This document shows, one piece after another, positions 22,924 through 33,803 of a stretch of DNA of 64,000 bases. A program made the position numbers and the translations under genes. A model generated the notes under the pieces. The model was given only the letters and a program-made list of their open reading frames with translations. It was not told the origin of the DNA and did no database searches. The DNA is from Kappaphycus alvarezii. Taxonomy: Eukaryota > Rhodophyta > Florideophyceae > Gigartinales > Solieriaceae. Position 1 is the first letter of the stretch; each line of letters starts with the position of its first letter. The stretch lies in NCBI GenBank assembly GCA_002205965.3, contig NADL03000748.1, forward strand, positions 1,116,001 to 1,180,000. The letters are read 5' to 3'.

Positions 22924-23354
22924 TGTTGGAAGCATACTGTAATGGTGGAACGGGACATAAAGTAGGACCGCTTTGATACAGTATGCTGGATGCGCACTGT
23001 GTTGGAAACCTACTGTAATGTCTGGTGTGCACTGGAACTGGATGTATGGGCACTGTTGATATTGCTTACATTACTGTACCATTACAGTGGGAACATATTC
23101 TACTGTACGTTACTACATCCAGTACAGTAACATTCTACTGTACTCATGACTGTACAGTAGTATTCCAAGATGTGCGTACGTGAATATTACAGTGCACTGC
23201 ACAGTGCTGTCACTGTCTCGTGGGAATGGTGGAAGCAGTTTCTGTTACCTCTCGTGAGGTGTACAGTACTTCCGGCGGGAAATTACATGGTGGCGTTTGT
23301 GATATGTGCTCTCGAGATAATTCGATAAATTATGAATTATCGAGAGAGGTCAAG
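22924..23354 (+). repeat. LTR-A, 3' LTR, first half only
   Basis: TGTTGGAAGC follows the polypurine run ACAGAGGGGG. It matches 16885-17315 with about two differences and then breaks at CAAG into family B pol. Confidence 0.93.
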
Positions 23355-25191
23355 CTGATGAAATTGAGTCTGAAACATCTAATGGTGATAATGAATATGG
23401 CATTGAAACAGGGTCACCGGCGGAGGTTGAGAACTTTCAAAGTCAAGGTATTGAGCCCGACTCAACTAATGAGACTTTGCAACCAGAAGAAGTGAGTGGT
23501 GAGCAAGATGCTGGTCCCGGTGATATGGAACCTCGCCGCTCCACTCGTTCACGACGCCCACCCCGACAGTGGTGGACAGGCCTGGTGGGAACCAGCTTAC
23601 TCACACCTTCCTGTGGCGACATCAACATACCGAACTCCTTTAAAGAGGCGATGGATGGACCACAACCACAGTTCTGGCAGAAAGCGATTGATAAGGAGCT
23701 AGAGTCCCAACGCAAAAACAAAACCTGGGCACTAGTGCCACGATCGGAAGGTGCCAACATTCTAACTTCTCGCTGGGTATTTACTGTGAAGGACATGCCG
23801 GACGTTAACGGCACGTTGATTCAAACGGGAAAAGGTCAGCTGGTTGTGCGGGGCTTTCAAAAATTGAGGGGATTGATTACTCAGAGATTTTTGCGCCGGT
23901 GATCAAATTTACAACGATTCGATTGTTGTTGGCGATTGTAGCCCACTTCGATTTAGAGCTTCATCAAATGGACGTGGTCACGGCCTTTCTGAACGGTGAC
24001 TTAGAAGAGGATATTTATATGGAGCAGCCTGAAGGTATCGTTGACTCTTCCAGGCCCAATCATGTTTGCAAACTTCTCAAGGCTATCTATGGTCTTAAGC
24101 AAGCGAGTCGACAATGGCACAAAAAGATTGACGATTTCCTTATTCACACGCTTGGCTTCAAGACTACGAGAAGTGACGCCTGTCTATATACAAACATATC
24201 AGAAAAAGGCGTTATGCTGATTGCCCTATATGTGGATGACTTGCTTCTTGCGGGAAGTGACCTGAAAGCCGTGACCTGGATGAAAGGTGAACTGAACAAG
24301 AGATTTGAGATGAAAGATTTAGGCGAGGCCAAAAAGTGCATTGGGCTTGAAATAAGTAGAAAAAGGGTCCCTAGACGGATCTATATCTCGCAGACAGAGT
24401 ATGCTAAGTCCATTTTGAAACGTTTTGGTATGGCCAGTTGCAATCCCGTGAGGACTCCGATGGAACAAGGATTACACCCTGAGATGTCAACTAGCCCGTA
24501 TTGCGATGTACCATATCGACAGATCATTGGCTGCTTAATGTTTCTTATGGTAGGGTCACGTCCAGATCTTGCATATGTGGTGGGAAAACTGTCCCAACAC
24601 TGTGAAAACCCTCGCGAGGACCACTGGCAAGCAGCCAAACGAGTTCTGAGATATATCAAAGGAACGCTCTCACTGGGTGTAGTTCTAGATGGAAATCTCA
24701 CAGTGCAAACTCTAGAGGGCTTCAGCGATGCAGACTGGGGTGGTTGCTTGGACTCGAGAAAGTCCACCAGTGGATATGTGTTCAAACTGTGCGGGGGAGC
24801 TATTAGTTGGTCGTCTAGGAGACAAACGGTCGTTGCGAAATCCACATGCGAAGTGGAGTATATTGCACTGTTTGAGGCTTGCAAAGAGGCAGCTTGGCTC
24901 AGGGGCCTTCTTGCAGACACATTGGGAAAGTCGAAAGACAGCACAGTTACAATCGGGTGTGAGAATGCTGGTACAATAGCGTTTGCGGGTAACGAAGGAG
25001 TGAACAGGCGAAATAAGCACATTGACATATCATATCATTTTGTCCGAGATGCTGTGACTCGAAAGATTGTGTCACTGTTTCACGTACCTTCTACAGATAT
25101 GCCAGCAGATATACTCACCAAGCCTCTTGGTCGCATTCTATTCATAAATTGCATAAAATCTCGAGGCCTCGGAGAGCTGCACGATGCTTAG
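23355..25191 (+). pseudogene. Copia-B pol, RT and RNase H, 5' truncated
   Basis: It starts in the acidic linker between integrase and RT (ETSNGDNEYGIETG) and runs through RSRRPPRQWW, RT (WQKAIDKELESQ, MDVVTAFLNGDLEED, YVDDLLLAGSD) and RNase H (SDADWGGCLDSRKSTSG, NRRNKHIDISYHF), ending ELHDA-stop at 25191. A single frameshift near 23865 separates the two reading segments; from 23899 to the end the frame is open. Integrase and everything upstream were lost at the junction with LTR-A. It lies within the C element. Confidence 0.92.
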
Positions 25192-25211
25192 GTCATGTAA
25201 TCGAGGGGGGG

Positions 25212-26511
25212 TGTTGTTGATTTGGCAAGACGATCACATGACCCCACATCGGTGCGAAATCTCATAAGAGGCATGAGGCATGTTCCACGTGTACACATGC
25301 ACACGTGTTGAATGAAGGATGGCCCTAAGGCATTCCGGAAGAAATCCAGAGTTCCCAGGGACGAAAGTACGATTTGAGAGATCAGCGACTTTGAGGGCAA
25401 AATGTTGTTAATGGGGTGATTTTACGTAGGGTAGGTACTATAAGTGGATGATGAGTATACTGTATGAGAGATATGCTGAGGAAAGCTATGTACACGTGTA
25501 CGTGGTGGCAGTTGTGTATGTGATGTACACGTGGTACAGCTAAGAGTAGAAACCTTTTGTGCAGTGTTGTACACGTACTGTACTAGTGCCAAATGAGGAA
25601 CTTTACTTCGCACTGTACATCGTAATATACCAAGTACTGCACTCCTTACTGTACTTGAGTTTGTACAGTAGGAATCAATTATGGCAATACTGTCATGACT
25701 GCTAGAAAGAGGTATTTGATTATATTATGTATGAGGATTCTAGTTATGTTTACGGGTTTTATCCAGCTGCATCCAAAAGTCGGTTATGTGATTTCATCAT
25801 ACGTATGTGGTTTCTAGTTATGATATTGGTTTGTACAACTGCATCCCAAAATCAGTTATGTGATTCCATCATATGTATGAGGTTCGTAATTATGATGAAG
25901 ATTGGACCGACTGCATCCAAAAATCAGTTATGTGATTCCATCATATGTATGAGGTTCGTAATTATGATGAAGATTGGACCGACTGCATCCAAAAATCAGT
26001 TATGTGATTCCATCATATGTATGAGGTTCGTAATTATGATGAAGATTGGACCGACTGCATCCAAGAATCAGTTATGTGATTCCATCATATGTATGAGGTT
26101 CGTAATTATGATGAAGATTGGACCGACTGCATCCAAAATCCGTTTTGTGATTCTATTATACGTATGACGGATTGAGTCCGTTATTCTGGGACAAGGAAAT
26201 TCGGTTCCGATAAGTCTGCAAAATAAGGTACTGTATTGATGTGTGTATTGGGCCAACCTATTTACACAAATGTGTCAACTTCGGAAGCAGTTCCAAAATT
26301 GCCCCTAATGACTGTTATCACCGGGCCAAGATCTTGAAATCCGCTCAAATGGCAATAGTTTGCGGGATTCTGTTAGTGGACGCAGTGAGTTAGGAAGTAG
26401 TTGTACGCTGTACTTAAGGCCAAGATTTTAGAGTTCCGAGTAAATTCTGGGTAGCAAAGCCCGCAACTTCATCTGTCCAGCAAAGTCCTTCACCCTCTCC
26501 GATTCCCATTA
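25212..26511 (+). repeat. LTR-B, 3' LTR
   Basis: 1300 bp from TGTTGTTGATTTGGC (after the polypurine run ATCGAGGGGGGG) to TTCCCATTA. The end abuts C reverse transcriptase sequence at 26512, so this B was inserted in C pol. Confidence 0.92.
25850..26165 (+). repeat. 72-bp minisatellite inside LTR-B
   Basis: About four near-perfect 72-bp units, each with CATCATATGTATGAGG or the CATACGTATG palindrome form. Diverged units extend upstream to about 25727. Because 72 is a multiple of three, the array gives a repetitive open frame that is not a gene. Confidence 0.88.
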
Positions 26512-27804
26512 GCTGCATCAAATGGACGTTAAGACGGCATTTCTGAACGGTGATGTGGAGGAGGACGTGTATATGGAACAGCCTGATGGATTTAAGGACG
26601 CCTCGAAACCAAATCATGTCTGCAAATTTCTGAAGGCCTTGTATGGTTTGAAACAGGCACATAGACGGTGGCACCAGAAAATCGATGATTTTCTTGTTGA
26701 TGGGCTCAAATTCAAAAGTAGTACTAATGATCCCTGTGTTTATGTAAAATTTGACCCGACCTCCGACTCAATCATGATTATCCTCCTGTATGTTGATGAC
26801 TTGCTGCTTGCAGGAAACAACATGGAGGCGATTGCATGGATGAAGGGGGAGCTGAACCGCCGTTTTGAAATGAAAGATTTGGGCGAAGCGAGAATGGTTG
26901 TTGGGCTTGAAATTTCTCGCCGGAGATCCGAACGATCCTTGTGTTTATCGCAGCCACGTTTTGTAGACAGCGTTTTAGAGCGATTTGGAATGCAGAATTG
27001 TAGACCTGTTCCAACTCCTATGAATCTAAACACTGACGAGTTGAACATGGATCGGTTGGTAGATACGGGTAGTGATGCTCGGACAGATGCTCCATACAGG
27101 AGCGCCATTGGAGCTCGCATGTATTTGTCTGTTGGAACACGACCTGATATATCTTATGCGGTTGGCAAACTTGCACGTTTCTGCGAAGAACCAAGAGAGA
27201 AGCATTGGTTAGCAGTAAAAAGAGTGTTAAGGTATCTCGCTGGGACCAAAGATTTAGGTCTTGTGTTCCGAGGGAATGCTAATCTGGGCTTGTCTGCATA
27301 CTGTGACTCGGATTGGGCCGGAGATGTGTCCGATCGCAAATCGACGAGTGGTTTCGTGTTTCGCATGGCTGGAAGTGGGTAAGTTGGTGCTCGCGAAAGC
27401 AAACGGTTGTCGCAGCTTCGTCATGTGAGGCCGAATACATTTCGTTAACTGCAGCAAGTAAAGAAGCAATATGGCTGAGACGTGTCGTTCGGGACATCCT
27501 TGAAACCTGGACATCGCTGGGCATGAAAGCACTTGGAATTGATCATGCTACTACAATATACAGCGATAACCAGGGGGCTATGGAGCTCGCTCGAAACGAG
27601 AGCACAAACAGACGCAACAAGCACATTGATATTGCATACCACTTTGTAAGAGATGCAGTTGTGCGTAAAGAGGTGGACTTGGTGTACGTGCCAACAACTG
27701 AAAATGTTGCTGACGCTTTGACAAAACCACTAGGGCGAGTTCAGATGACAAAACTTGTTAGACTGATTGTGATGGGTAGTAAGGGGGAGCATGAATTAAT
27801 GTAA
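26512..27804 (+). pseudogene. Copia-C pol, RT core to RNase H
   Basis: It opens inside the RT at MDVKTAFLNGDVEED, then YVDDLLLAGNN (near 26790), FEMKDLGEARMVVGLEIS, RNase H SDWAGDVSDRKSTSG, SSCEAEYISL, YSDNQGAMELA and NRRNKHIDIAYHF, to a stop at 27804. One frameshift near 27375 splits it. The 5' part of C (leader, gag, integrase) is missing between 16884 and this point, lost with the A/B junction. A polypurine tract (GATCGAGGGGGAG) follows. Confidence 0.9.
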
Positions 27805-27826
27805 AAACAATGTGATCGAGGGGGAG

Positions 27827-29070
27827 TGTTGAAAAAGGGATAGAATGCATGCGATCCCATGGTTTTTAGTTGCCACCTGGACACGTGTACATCTGTAGCA
27901 TGAAAAAGCGAGTTGCACCCTTCTTCTGTGTGTACACCTACTACACGTGTAAAATGGGCCAAATCGAAAGTTGCCTGGGACGAAAGCCCATTTTCGGGCA
28001 ACTCAAAATCACGGCGCATTTTGCCATTTTTCAAACCACTTGGTAATCTGCCCTCTGATTGGCTGCTAGATACGCCTCCATACCACTCACATCGCTCCAA
28101 GTGGTGATATCTGAGCTGATAATTGTGGAGCATTCTGACACTTGGCATGTTATGGTTGGTTTATGGTTTGTCTCTATTCTAGGCTCAAAGTACTGTACCC
28201 AATGTGTCATACGTGTACTGTCTCCTATGTGGCACACGTGTACTGTCTCCTCTCTGTCGTACGTGTACAGTATTATAGGTGTCGTACGTGTACAAGTAAA
28301 CAGTGGTTTCTATATTTATCCTATAGTTGCCTGGACTGGCTGCATACAGTTTACACCATACTCATTATACTGGCTGCCTACAAATCACTCTTGCACAAGT
28401 ATGCAGCCACAGTATGTTGATGCAGCCACGTTGCTTTTACAGTACTGCACGTATAGCACGTAAGGCTTAATTCACGTTGAACGGCCTGCATGAGATTTAC
28501 GTACTGTTACGTAACAACGTGAGACAAGCCCGCCAAAAATTGTTTTCTACTTTTATGATATTTAAGTTCCCGCCTTAAGTTCCCGCCATTGGCTTTTGTT
28601 ACAGGCCGAAAGATTACAGTTGCGTTGGCGGGTCACGTAAGGCATAATTCACGGGTTGACTGTTTTAGTGTACGTTTACGTAACAGAACATGCATGGCTA
28701 GCATGCACGTAATGTTACTTACGTTTTGAATATCGGTAATTATGAATTTCCCGCGCATGCAAATCAGGGATTCTGAGGCATCTCGGCTTGGGTAGGCTAT
28801 AGGATCAACAAAGAGAGTACTGCAAATGTAGATTTTGCTACTTTCATTTTGCTTTCACAAAGCCGAAGTGAGTACTGGCAAACAGTATATAGTTGTAGTC
28901 TAATAGCTCATCCAAGTAAAGAGAAGGTACGGACTTGCCTTTGATTTCAACACCAACCTCACCCTTGCCGTTCTATCTCCTTTCTGTTTCTTTTATCCAT
29001 CTACACTCTTTCCCTACTTCCCTTTTCATTCTCTCTCCTCATCCCTCATCATCCCCTGTTCCTTTTATCA
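27827..29070 (+). repeat. LTR-C, 3' LTR
   Basis: 1244 bp from TGTTGAAAAAGGG to CCTTTTATCA, closely matching 15623-16863. The sequence after it is F integrase, while the sequence before the 5' copy is the TRIM. The two flanks do not match, and no target-site duplication is seen. Confidence 0.9.
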
Positions 29071-30565
29071 TAACCCCCACCAGAATGGTGTCGCTGAACG
29101 ACTAAACCGGACGCTTGTTGAACTTGTCCGCACCATGTTACACCACGGCAAGATGGCGAAGCACTTCTGGGCAGAGGCATTATCGGTCGCCGTGCATGTC
29201 CGAAATCGTGTCACAACGAGAGGACTACCTAGCAATGTCACACCGTACGAGTTGTGGACAGGTCACAAGCCCGACATGAGTCATATGCGCGTATTTGGTA
29301 CGAAATGTTGGTACACGATTCGCGATGGGAGCACGAAGAAACTCGATGCGCGCGCTTGTGAAACTCGTCTGATTGGTTACGCCAAGGGGTCAAAAGGGTA
29401 CAAGTTGTACGACGAAACACATAAGAAGGTAGTGGTGTCACGTGACGTTCGATTTGATGAAGAGGGTACATCGCGCAGTGATGACCATGTCGAGGTGCCT
29501 GTTGACGAAGACCGCTGTGAGAACCGAGTTCACTTTGATAATGCACAGGCCACAGACATCACTGAACCCACGAACGTCACCGATGGTCCTACTGAAGGCG
29601 TCAATGATACTACTGATGATCCCAATGACGACAATGGTACTGTAGACAATGATGGGCATGGCGAATCGGAGACGTCAAATGACTCGCATCAACAACCTCA
29701 GGCCACTCGCCGGTCAGGTCGTAAGCGTCAGCCACCAAAGGAATGGTGGAGGACTACTGCGCTCATGTCACCAGCGTGTCCGCCGGACCCAACGACTTAT
29801 CATCAAGCCAAAGAGATGAACACACCTATGGAGGTCAAGTTGGACTTAGATGCCGATATCGCTGATGAAGACATCGCGTATGTTCCATATCGCGAGGCCA
29901 TCGGGTGCTTGATGTACTTGATGGTTGGGACACGTCCGGATATTGCATTTGCAGTGTGCAAACTGGCCAAGTACGTTGAACGGCCAGGGGAGGTGCATTG
30001 GAAAGCAGTGAAACGCATTATGCGTTATTTGGTTAACACTATGGAATATGGACTCTGTTATGATGGAAACGCAGGTATGGTACCATTTAGGTATGTTGAT
30101 GCCGACTGGGCAGGTGACACTGGCAACCGCAAGTCGACTGGCGGATATGTATTCATGCTTGCCGGTGCCGCGATATCATGGTGCTCACATCAACAAGATG
30201 TTGTTGCATTATCTTCAACTGAGGCTGAGTACATTGGGTTGTGTGAAGGTGTAAAGGAAGCGATTTGGCTTAAGCGGCTTGTAGGCAACCTGGGTACCGA
30301 TGAGAATGGCGATATGGAACCGATGATGCTGAAGGTGGATAACCAAGGTGCTATGCACTTGGCCAAAAATGCATCGGTCAAGCGTCGCACTAAGCACATC
30401 GATATCCGGTATCACTTTACGAGAGAGGCACTTTCGAACAAGTCGGTGACGTTGGAGTATTGCCCGACCGAAGACATGGTTGCAGATGTTCTAACGAAAG
30501 CAATTGGACGTGTAAAGTTGGAATCATTTGTTACATCACTTGGATTGGAACATCGAAACCAGTGA
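29071..30565 (+). pseudogene. Copia-F pol with in-frame RT deletion (copy F1)
   Basis: It begins inside the integrase (HQNGVAERLNRTLVELV) and stays in one frame to a stop at 30565. It has the integrase C-terminus (WYTIRDGSTKKLDARA), an acidic linker, RSGRKRQPPKEWWRTTALMS, then jumps from TTYHQA straight to EMNTPMEVKLDLDADIAD. That removes essentially the whole RT, including YVDD. RNase H is complete (ADWAGDTGNRKSTGG, SSTEAEYIGL, DNQGAMHLA). A copy with only integrase end plus RNase H cannot move on its own. The identical deletion is in copy F2. Confidence 0.9.
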
Positions 30566-30575
30566 CAGAGGGGGG

Positions 30576-31006
30576 TGTTGGATGTACAGTACACTGTGTG
30601 CACATACTGTATGGTATGACAAGTGATTACAGTATGTGCGAGTGGAGGTGTATATGTACTGTACAAGTTTGCTGTCACCGGTTGTGTGATTACAGGTTAC
30701 GGGTGATGTGAATTGTGATGACATGGATGATTACAGGTTACGGGTGATGTGAATTGTGATGACATGGATGGATTACAGTGATGTAGAATGTTACGTACAT
30801 GCACGTAACTATGATGTGGTGATCACAGTGAATTGATGATTACGTGTAATGTCATCAGAATAGGTGAGCTGGACTGTCATGTACGATGGTAGAAACGTAA
30901 CTAGGGTAATAGTGTAGTGTGTTGGTGCATGTAAGCACCTGAATGTTCGAGATGAGTAAAGGTAGACTCGGCACTACATCCCTTCCTCCACCTACCCTTT
31001 TCAACA
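30576..31006 (+). repeat. LTR-F (431-bp form), copy F1
   Basis: It runs from TGTTGGATGTACAG, after the polypurine tract GACAGAGGGGGG, to CTTTTCAACA. It contains an extra tandem duplication of about 40 bp (GTGATGTGAATTGTGATG repeated near 30705-30770) that the 391-bp F3 LTRs lack. It lies between the 3' end of one F internal region and the primer site and gag of another. Confidence 0.92.
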
Positions 31007-31020
31007 GGTTATGGGCCCAG
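31007..31020 (+). other. Primer binding site, half tRNAiMet (copy F1)
   Basis: GGTTATGGGCCCAG abuts the LTR-F end. Confidence 0.92.
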
Positions 31021-31216
31021 CCCGCTAGTCGCTCCTTTCGATCCTTTGTTTCCTTTTGTGCCGTTGTCTCGTTTCCGGTTGTGTTCTTTGGCAACCTCCG
31101 AATTGTTGTCCTTTGGGGACATCCTTCCTTTCACTTTCGCTGTCGTTCTTCGTCAAGCTTCAAGTCGTTCAACCTTCGACCTTCAACTTTAGTCAATCGC
31201 TGGAACCGTGAGCTCA

Positions 31217-31253
31217 CCCGGAGAGTCAGACCGGGGCCGGAAGTCCGACTTCC
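31217..31253 (+). ncRNA. Leader RNA double hairpin (family F)
   Basis: CCCGG/CCGGG around AGAGTCAGA is followed by GGAAGTC-C-GACTTCC. It has the same order and nearly the same sequence as the two copies in the A leader, about 250 bp upstream of gag. Confidence 0.7.
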
Positions 31254-31500
31254 CGTGATTGCGTATTGCTAGCGGCAAGCATCACGTACTAAGAGAAGAT
31301 ATTGTTTCGTCAACTATTTTGACACCCATTTGACTCGTTTGGTGTTTGTCTGAATCGCTTGTGTGAACCTTTGTGTTGTGTTTTTGGTGTGCTCTGGGCA
31401 TACTGTTTCGTGTTTTGACCTAGGATTTGGTGCTCGGTTCGTACTGTTGTGATCTCCGATCATATTATTTCTGTCGATTTTTCGTCCGGAAACATACGTT

Positions 31501-31805
31501 ATGGACGATAAGAGTCTTGGCGGCTTCAAAATCGAGAAGCTCGGTGAGTCCAACTTCCATGTTTGGAAGCAGAAGATCGAGTTGGTACTCGCATTTCGTG
31601 ACCTCGATGATGTATTGACGCCCCCAGCGACTGCTCCAAAGGGTGATGCACTCGTTCAGTGGAAGAAAAGGGATTCCAAAGCTAAGGCCATTATCGGTTT
31701 GTCTTTGAGTGATGAGCACCTCGACCACGTCCGCGGACTTACCACTGCTGCCGAAATGTGGAAGGCTATTGGAAATGTGTTCCAACGTCGCACCCTCCTC
31801 AACAA
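31501..31805 (+). pseudogene. Copia-F gag N-terminus, cut by LTR-G (copy F1)
   Basis: ATG 31501 gives MDDKSLGGFKIEKLGESN, then VWKQKIELVLAFRDL, LSDEHLDHVRGL and FQRRTLLNN. It stops being F at 31806, where LTR-G begins, and the chimeric frame ends soon after. About 101 Gag residues remain of the roughly 350 expected. The same breakpoint occurs at 37094 and 57656. Confidence 0.9.
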
Positions 31806-32220
31806 TGTTGGTGATTTTGTGAGACGATCACACGCCCATCGCCTTGACTAGACGTCTCGCACGGAGGTTGGGAAGCTGTATATCTGTACACGTGGACACA
31901 TGTGGTTCTGAAGGATAATATATGCCAAATTTACCCGAAAAACAAAATTGCCGGGGACGAAAAGCCATTTTCGAGGGGTCGACGATAAATGCAAATTTTG
32001 CATAATTGTTGACAAGTGGAACTTGGCCCATAATGCCTAGGCTAAGAATTGCCTGCTTTAATCCTATTGGCTGATAGGTCAAATGCTGCAATTCTATTGG
32101 CTGGGGATGTACACGTGTAATGGCTGTAGAGGTGTAAGGGTTGACTTTGAGCTATTTTAGAGGGCAGAATGGTGTTTATGGGGTCATTTTACATAGGGTA
32201 GGGCACTGTAAGTGGGTGAG
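31806..32220 (+). repeat. LTR-G, first 415 bp
   Basis: TGTTGGTGATTTTGTGAGA onward matches the start of the full LTR-G (57655 read backward). It ends at GTGGGTGAG and joins B RNase H through a shared GTGAG-like microhomology. Confidence 0.88.
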
Positions 32221-32410
32221 TGAACAGGCGAAATAAGCACATTGACATATCATATCATTTTGTCCGAGATGCTGTGACTCGAAAGATTGTGTCACTGTTT
32301 CACGTACCTTCTACAGATATGCCAGCAGATATACTCACCAAGCCTCTTGGTCGCATTCTATTCATAAAATGCATAAAATCTCTAGGCCTCGGAGAGCTGC
32401 AACGATGCTT
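32221..32410 (+). pseudogene. Copia-B RNase H C-terminal fragment
   Basis: It carries the last 60 or so codons of B pol (NRRNKHIDISYHFVRDAV, PADILTKPLGR). An extra A near 32401 shifts the frame before the normal ELHDA-stop. The polypurine tract follows. Confidence 0.88.
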
Positions 32411-32431
32411 AGGTCATGTAATCGAGGGGGG

Positions 32432-33803
32432 TGTTGTTGATTTGGCAAGACGATCACATGACCCCACATCGGTGCCAAATCTCATAAGAGGCATGAGGCA
32501 TGTTCCACGTGTACACATGCACACGTGTTGAATGAAGGATGGCCCTAAGGCATTCCGGAAGAAATCCACAGTTCCCGGGACGAAAGTACGATTTTGAGAG
32601 ATCAGCGATTTAGAGGGCAAAATGTTTAATGGGGTGATTTTACGTAGGTAGGGTACTATAAGTGGATGATGAGTATACTGTATGAGAGATATGCTGAGGA
32701 AAGCTATGTACACGTGTACGTGGTGGCAGTTGTGTATGTGATGTACACGTGGTACAGCTAAGAGTAGAAACCTTTTGTGCAGTGTTGTACACGTACTGTA
32801 CTAGTGCCAAATGAGGAACTGTACTTCGCACTGTACATCGTAATATATACCAAGTACTGTACTCCTTACTATACCTGAGTTTGTACAGTAGGAATCAATT
32901 ATGGCAATACTGTCATGACTGCTAGAAAGAGGTATTTGATTTTATATTATGTATGAGGATTCTAGTTATGATTACGGGTTTTATCCAGCTGCATCCAAAA
33001 ATCGGTTATGTGATTTCATCATACATATGTGGTTTCTAGTTATGATATTGGTTTGTACAACTGCATCCAAAAATCAGTTATGTGATTCCATCATACGTAT
33101 GAGGATTCTAGTTATGATTACGGTTTTATCCAGCTGCATCCAAAAATCGGTTATGTGATTTCATCATACGTATGTGGTTTCTAGTTATGATAGGTTTGTA
33201 CAACTGCATCCAAAAATCAGTTATGTGATTCCATCATATGTATGTGGTTTCTAGTTATGATATTGGTTTGTACAACTGCATCCAAAATCAGTTATGTGAT
33301 TCCATCATATGTATAAGGTTCGTAATTATGATGAAGATTGGACCGACTGCATCCATGAATCAGTTATGTGATTCCATCATATGTATGAGGTTCCTAATTA
33401 TGATGAAGATTGGACCGACTGCATCCAAAATCAGTTATGTGATTCTATTATACGTATGACGGACTGAGTCCGTTATTCTGGCACAAGGAAATTCGGTTCC
33501 GATAAGTTTGCAAAATAAGGTACTGTATTGATGTCTGTATTGGGCCAACCTGTTTACACAAATGTGTCAACTTTGGAAGCAGTTCCAAAATTGCCCCTAA
33601 TGACGGTTATCACCGGGCCAAGATCTTGAAATCCGCTCAAATGGCAATAGTTTGCGGGATTCTGTTAGTGGACGCAGTGAGTTAGGAAGTAGTTGTAGGC
33701 TGTACTTAAGGCCAAGATTTTAGAGTTCCGAGTAAATTCTGGGTAGCAAAGCCCGCAACTTCATCCGTCCAGCAAAGTCCTTCACCCTCTCCGATTCCCA
33801 TTA
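32432..33803 (+). repeat. LTR-B with minisatellite
   Basis: 1372 bp, TGTTGTTGATTTGGC to TTCCCATTA. The minisatellite array (about 32945-33450) has roughly seven diverged units of around 70 bp. The end abuts the G integrase fragment on the other strand. Confidence 0.9.

Larger units (their letters stand above)
16885..23354 (+). mobile_element. Copia-A element, 3' LTR truncated
   Basis: It comprises the 5' LTR, primer site, a 1.2-kb leader, a gag-pol region, a polypurine tract (ACAGAGGGGG) and the first 431 bp of the 3' LTR. The two LTR copies differ at only about two positions over those 431 bp, so insertion was recent on the scale of this window. It was inserted seven bases after the C primer site; the 5 bp before it are CACGC. 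At 23354/23355 the 3' LTR stops abruptly and B pol begins, so a deletion or recombination removed the A 3' end together with the B 5' end. Confidence 0.9.
29071..32773 (+). repeat. Left arm of large inverted duplication
   Basis: This segment (F pol end, LTR-F, leader, F gag start, LTR-G piece, B RNase H end, start of LTR-B) is repeated in reverse at 36130-39826 in the same order with very few differences. Landmarks pair as 30576 with 38315, 31006 with 37885, 31806 with 37093 and 32432 with 36471. The arms are about 3.7 kb and the spacer about 3.36 kb. Confidence 0.9.

Noticed and set aside
25727-26165. Regular repeats that might suggest a CRISPR array
   Set aside because: Units are 70-72 bp head-to-tail minisatellite without unique spacers, inside a eukaryotic LTR.
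27827-29070. C as one simple insertion from 15623 to 29070
   Set aside because: The flanks differ (TRIM on one side, F integrase on the other) and no target-site duplication is present; recombination must be involved.
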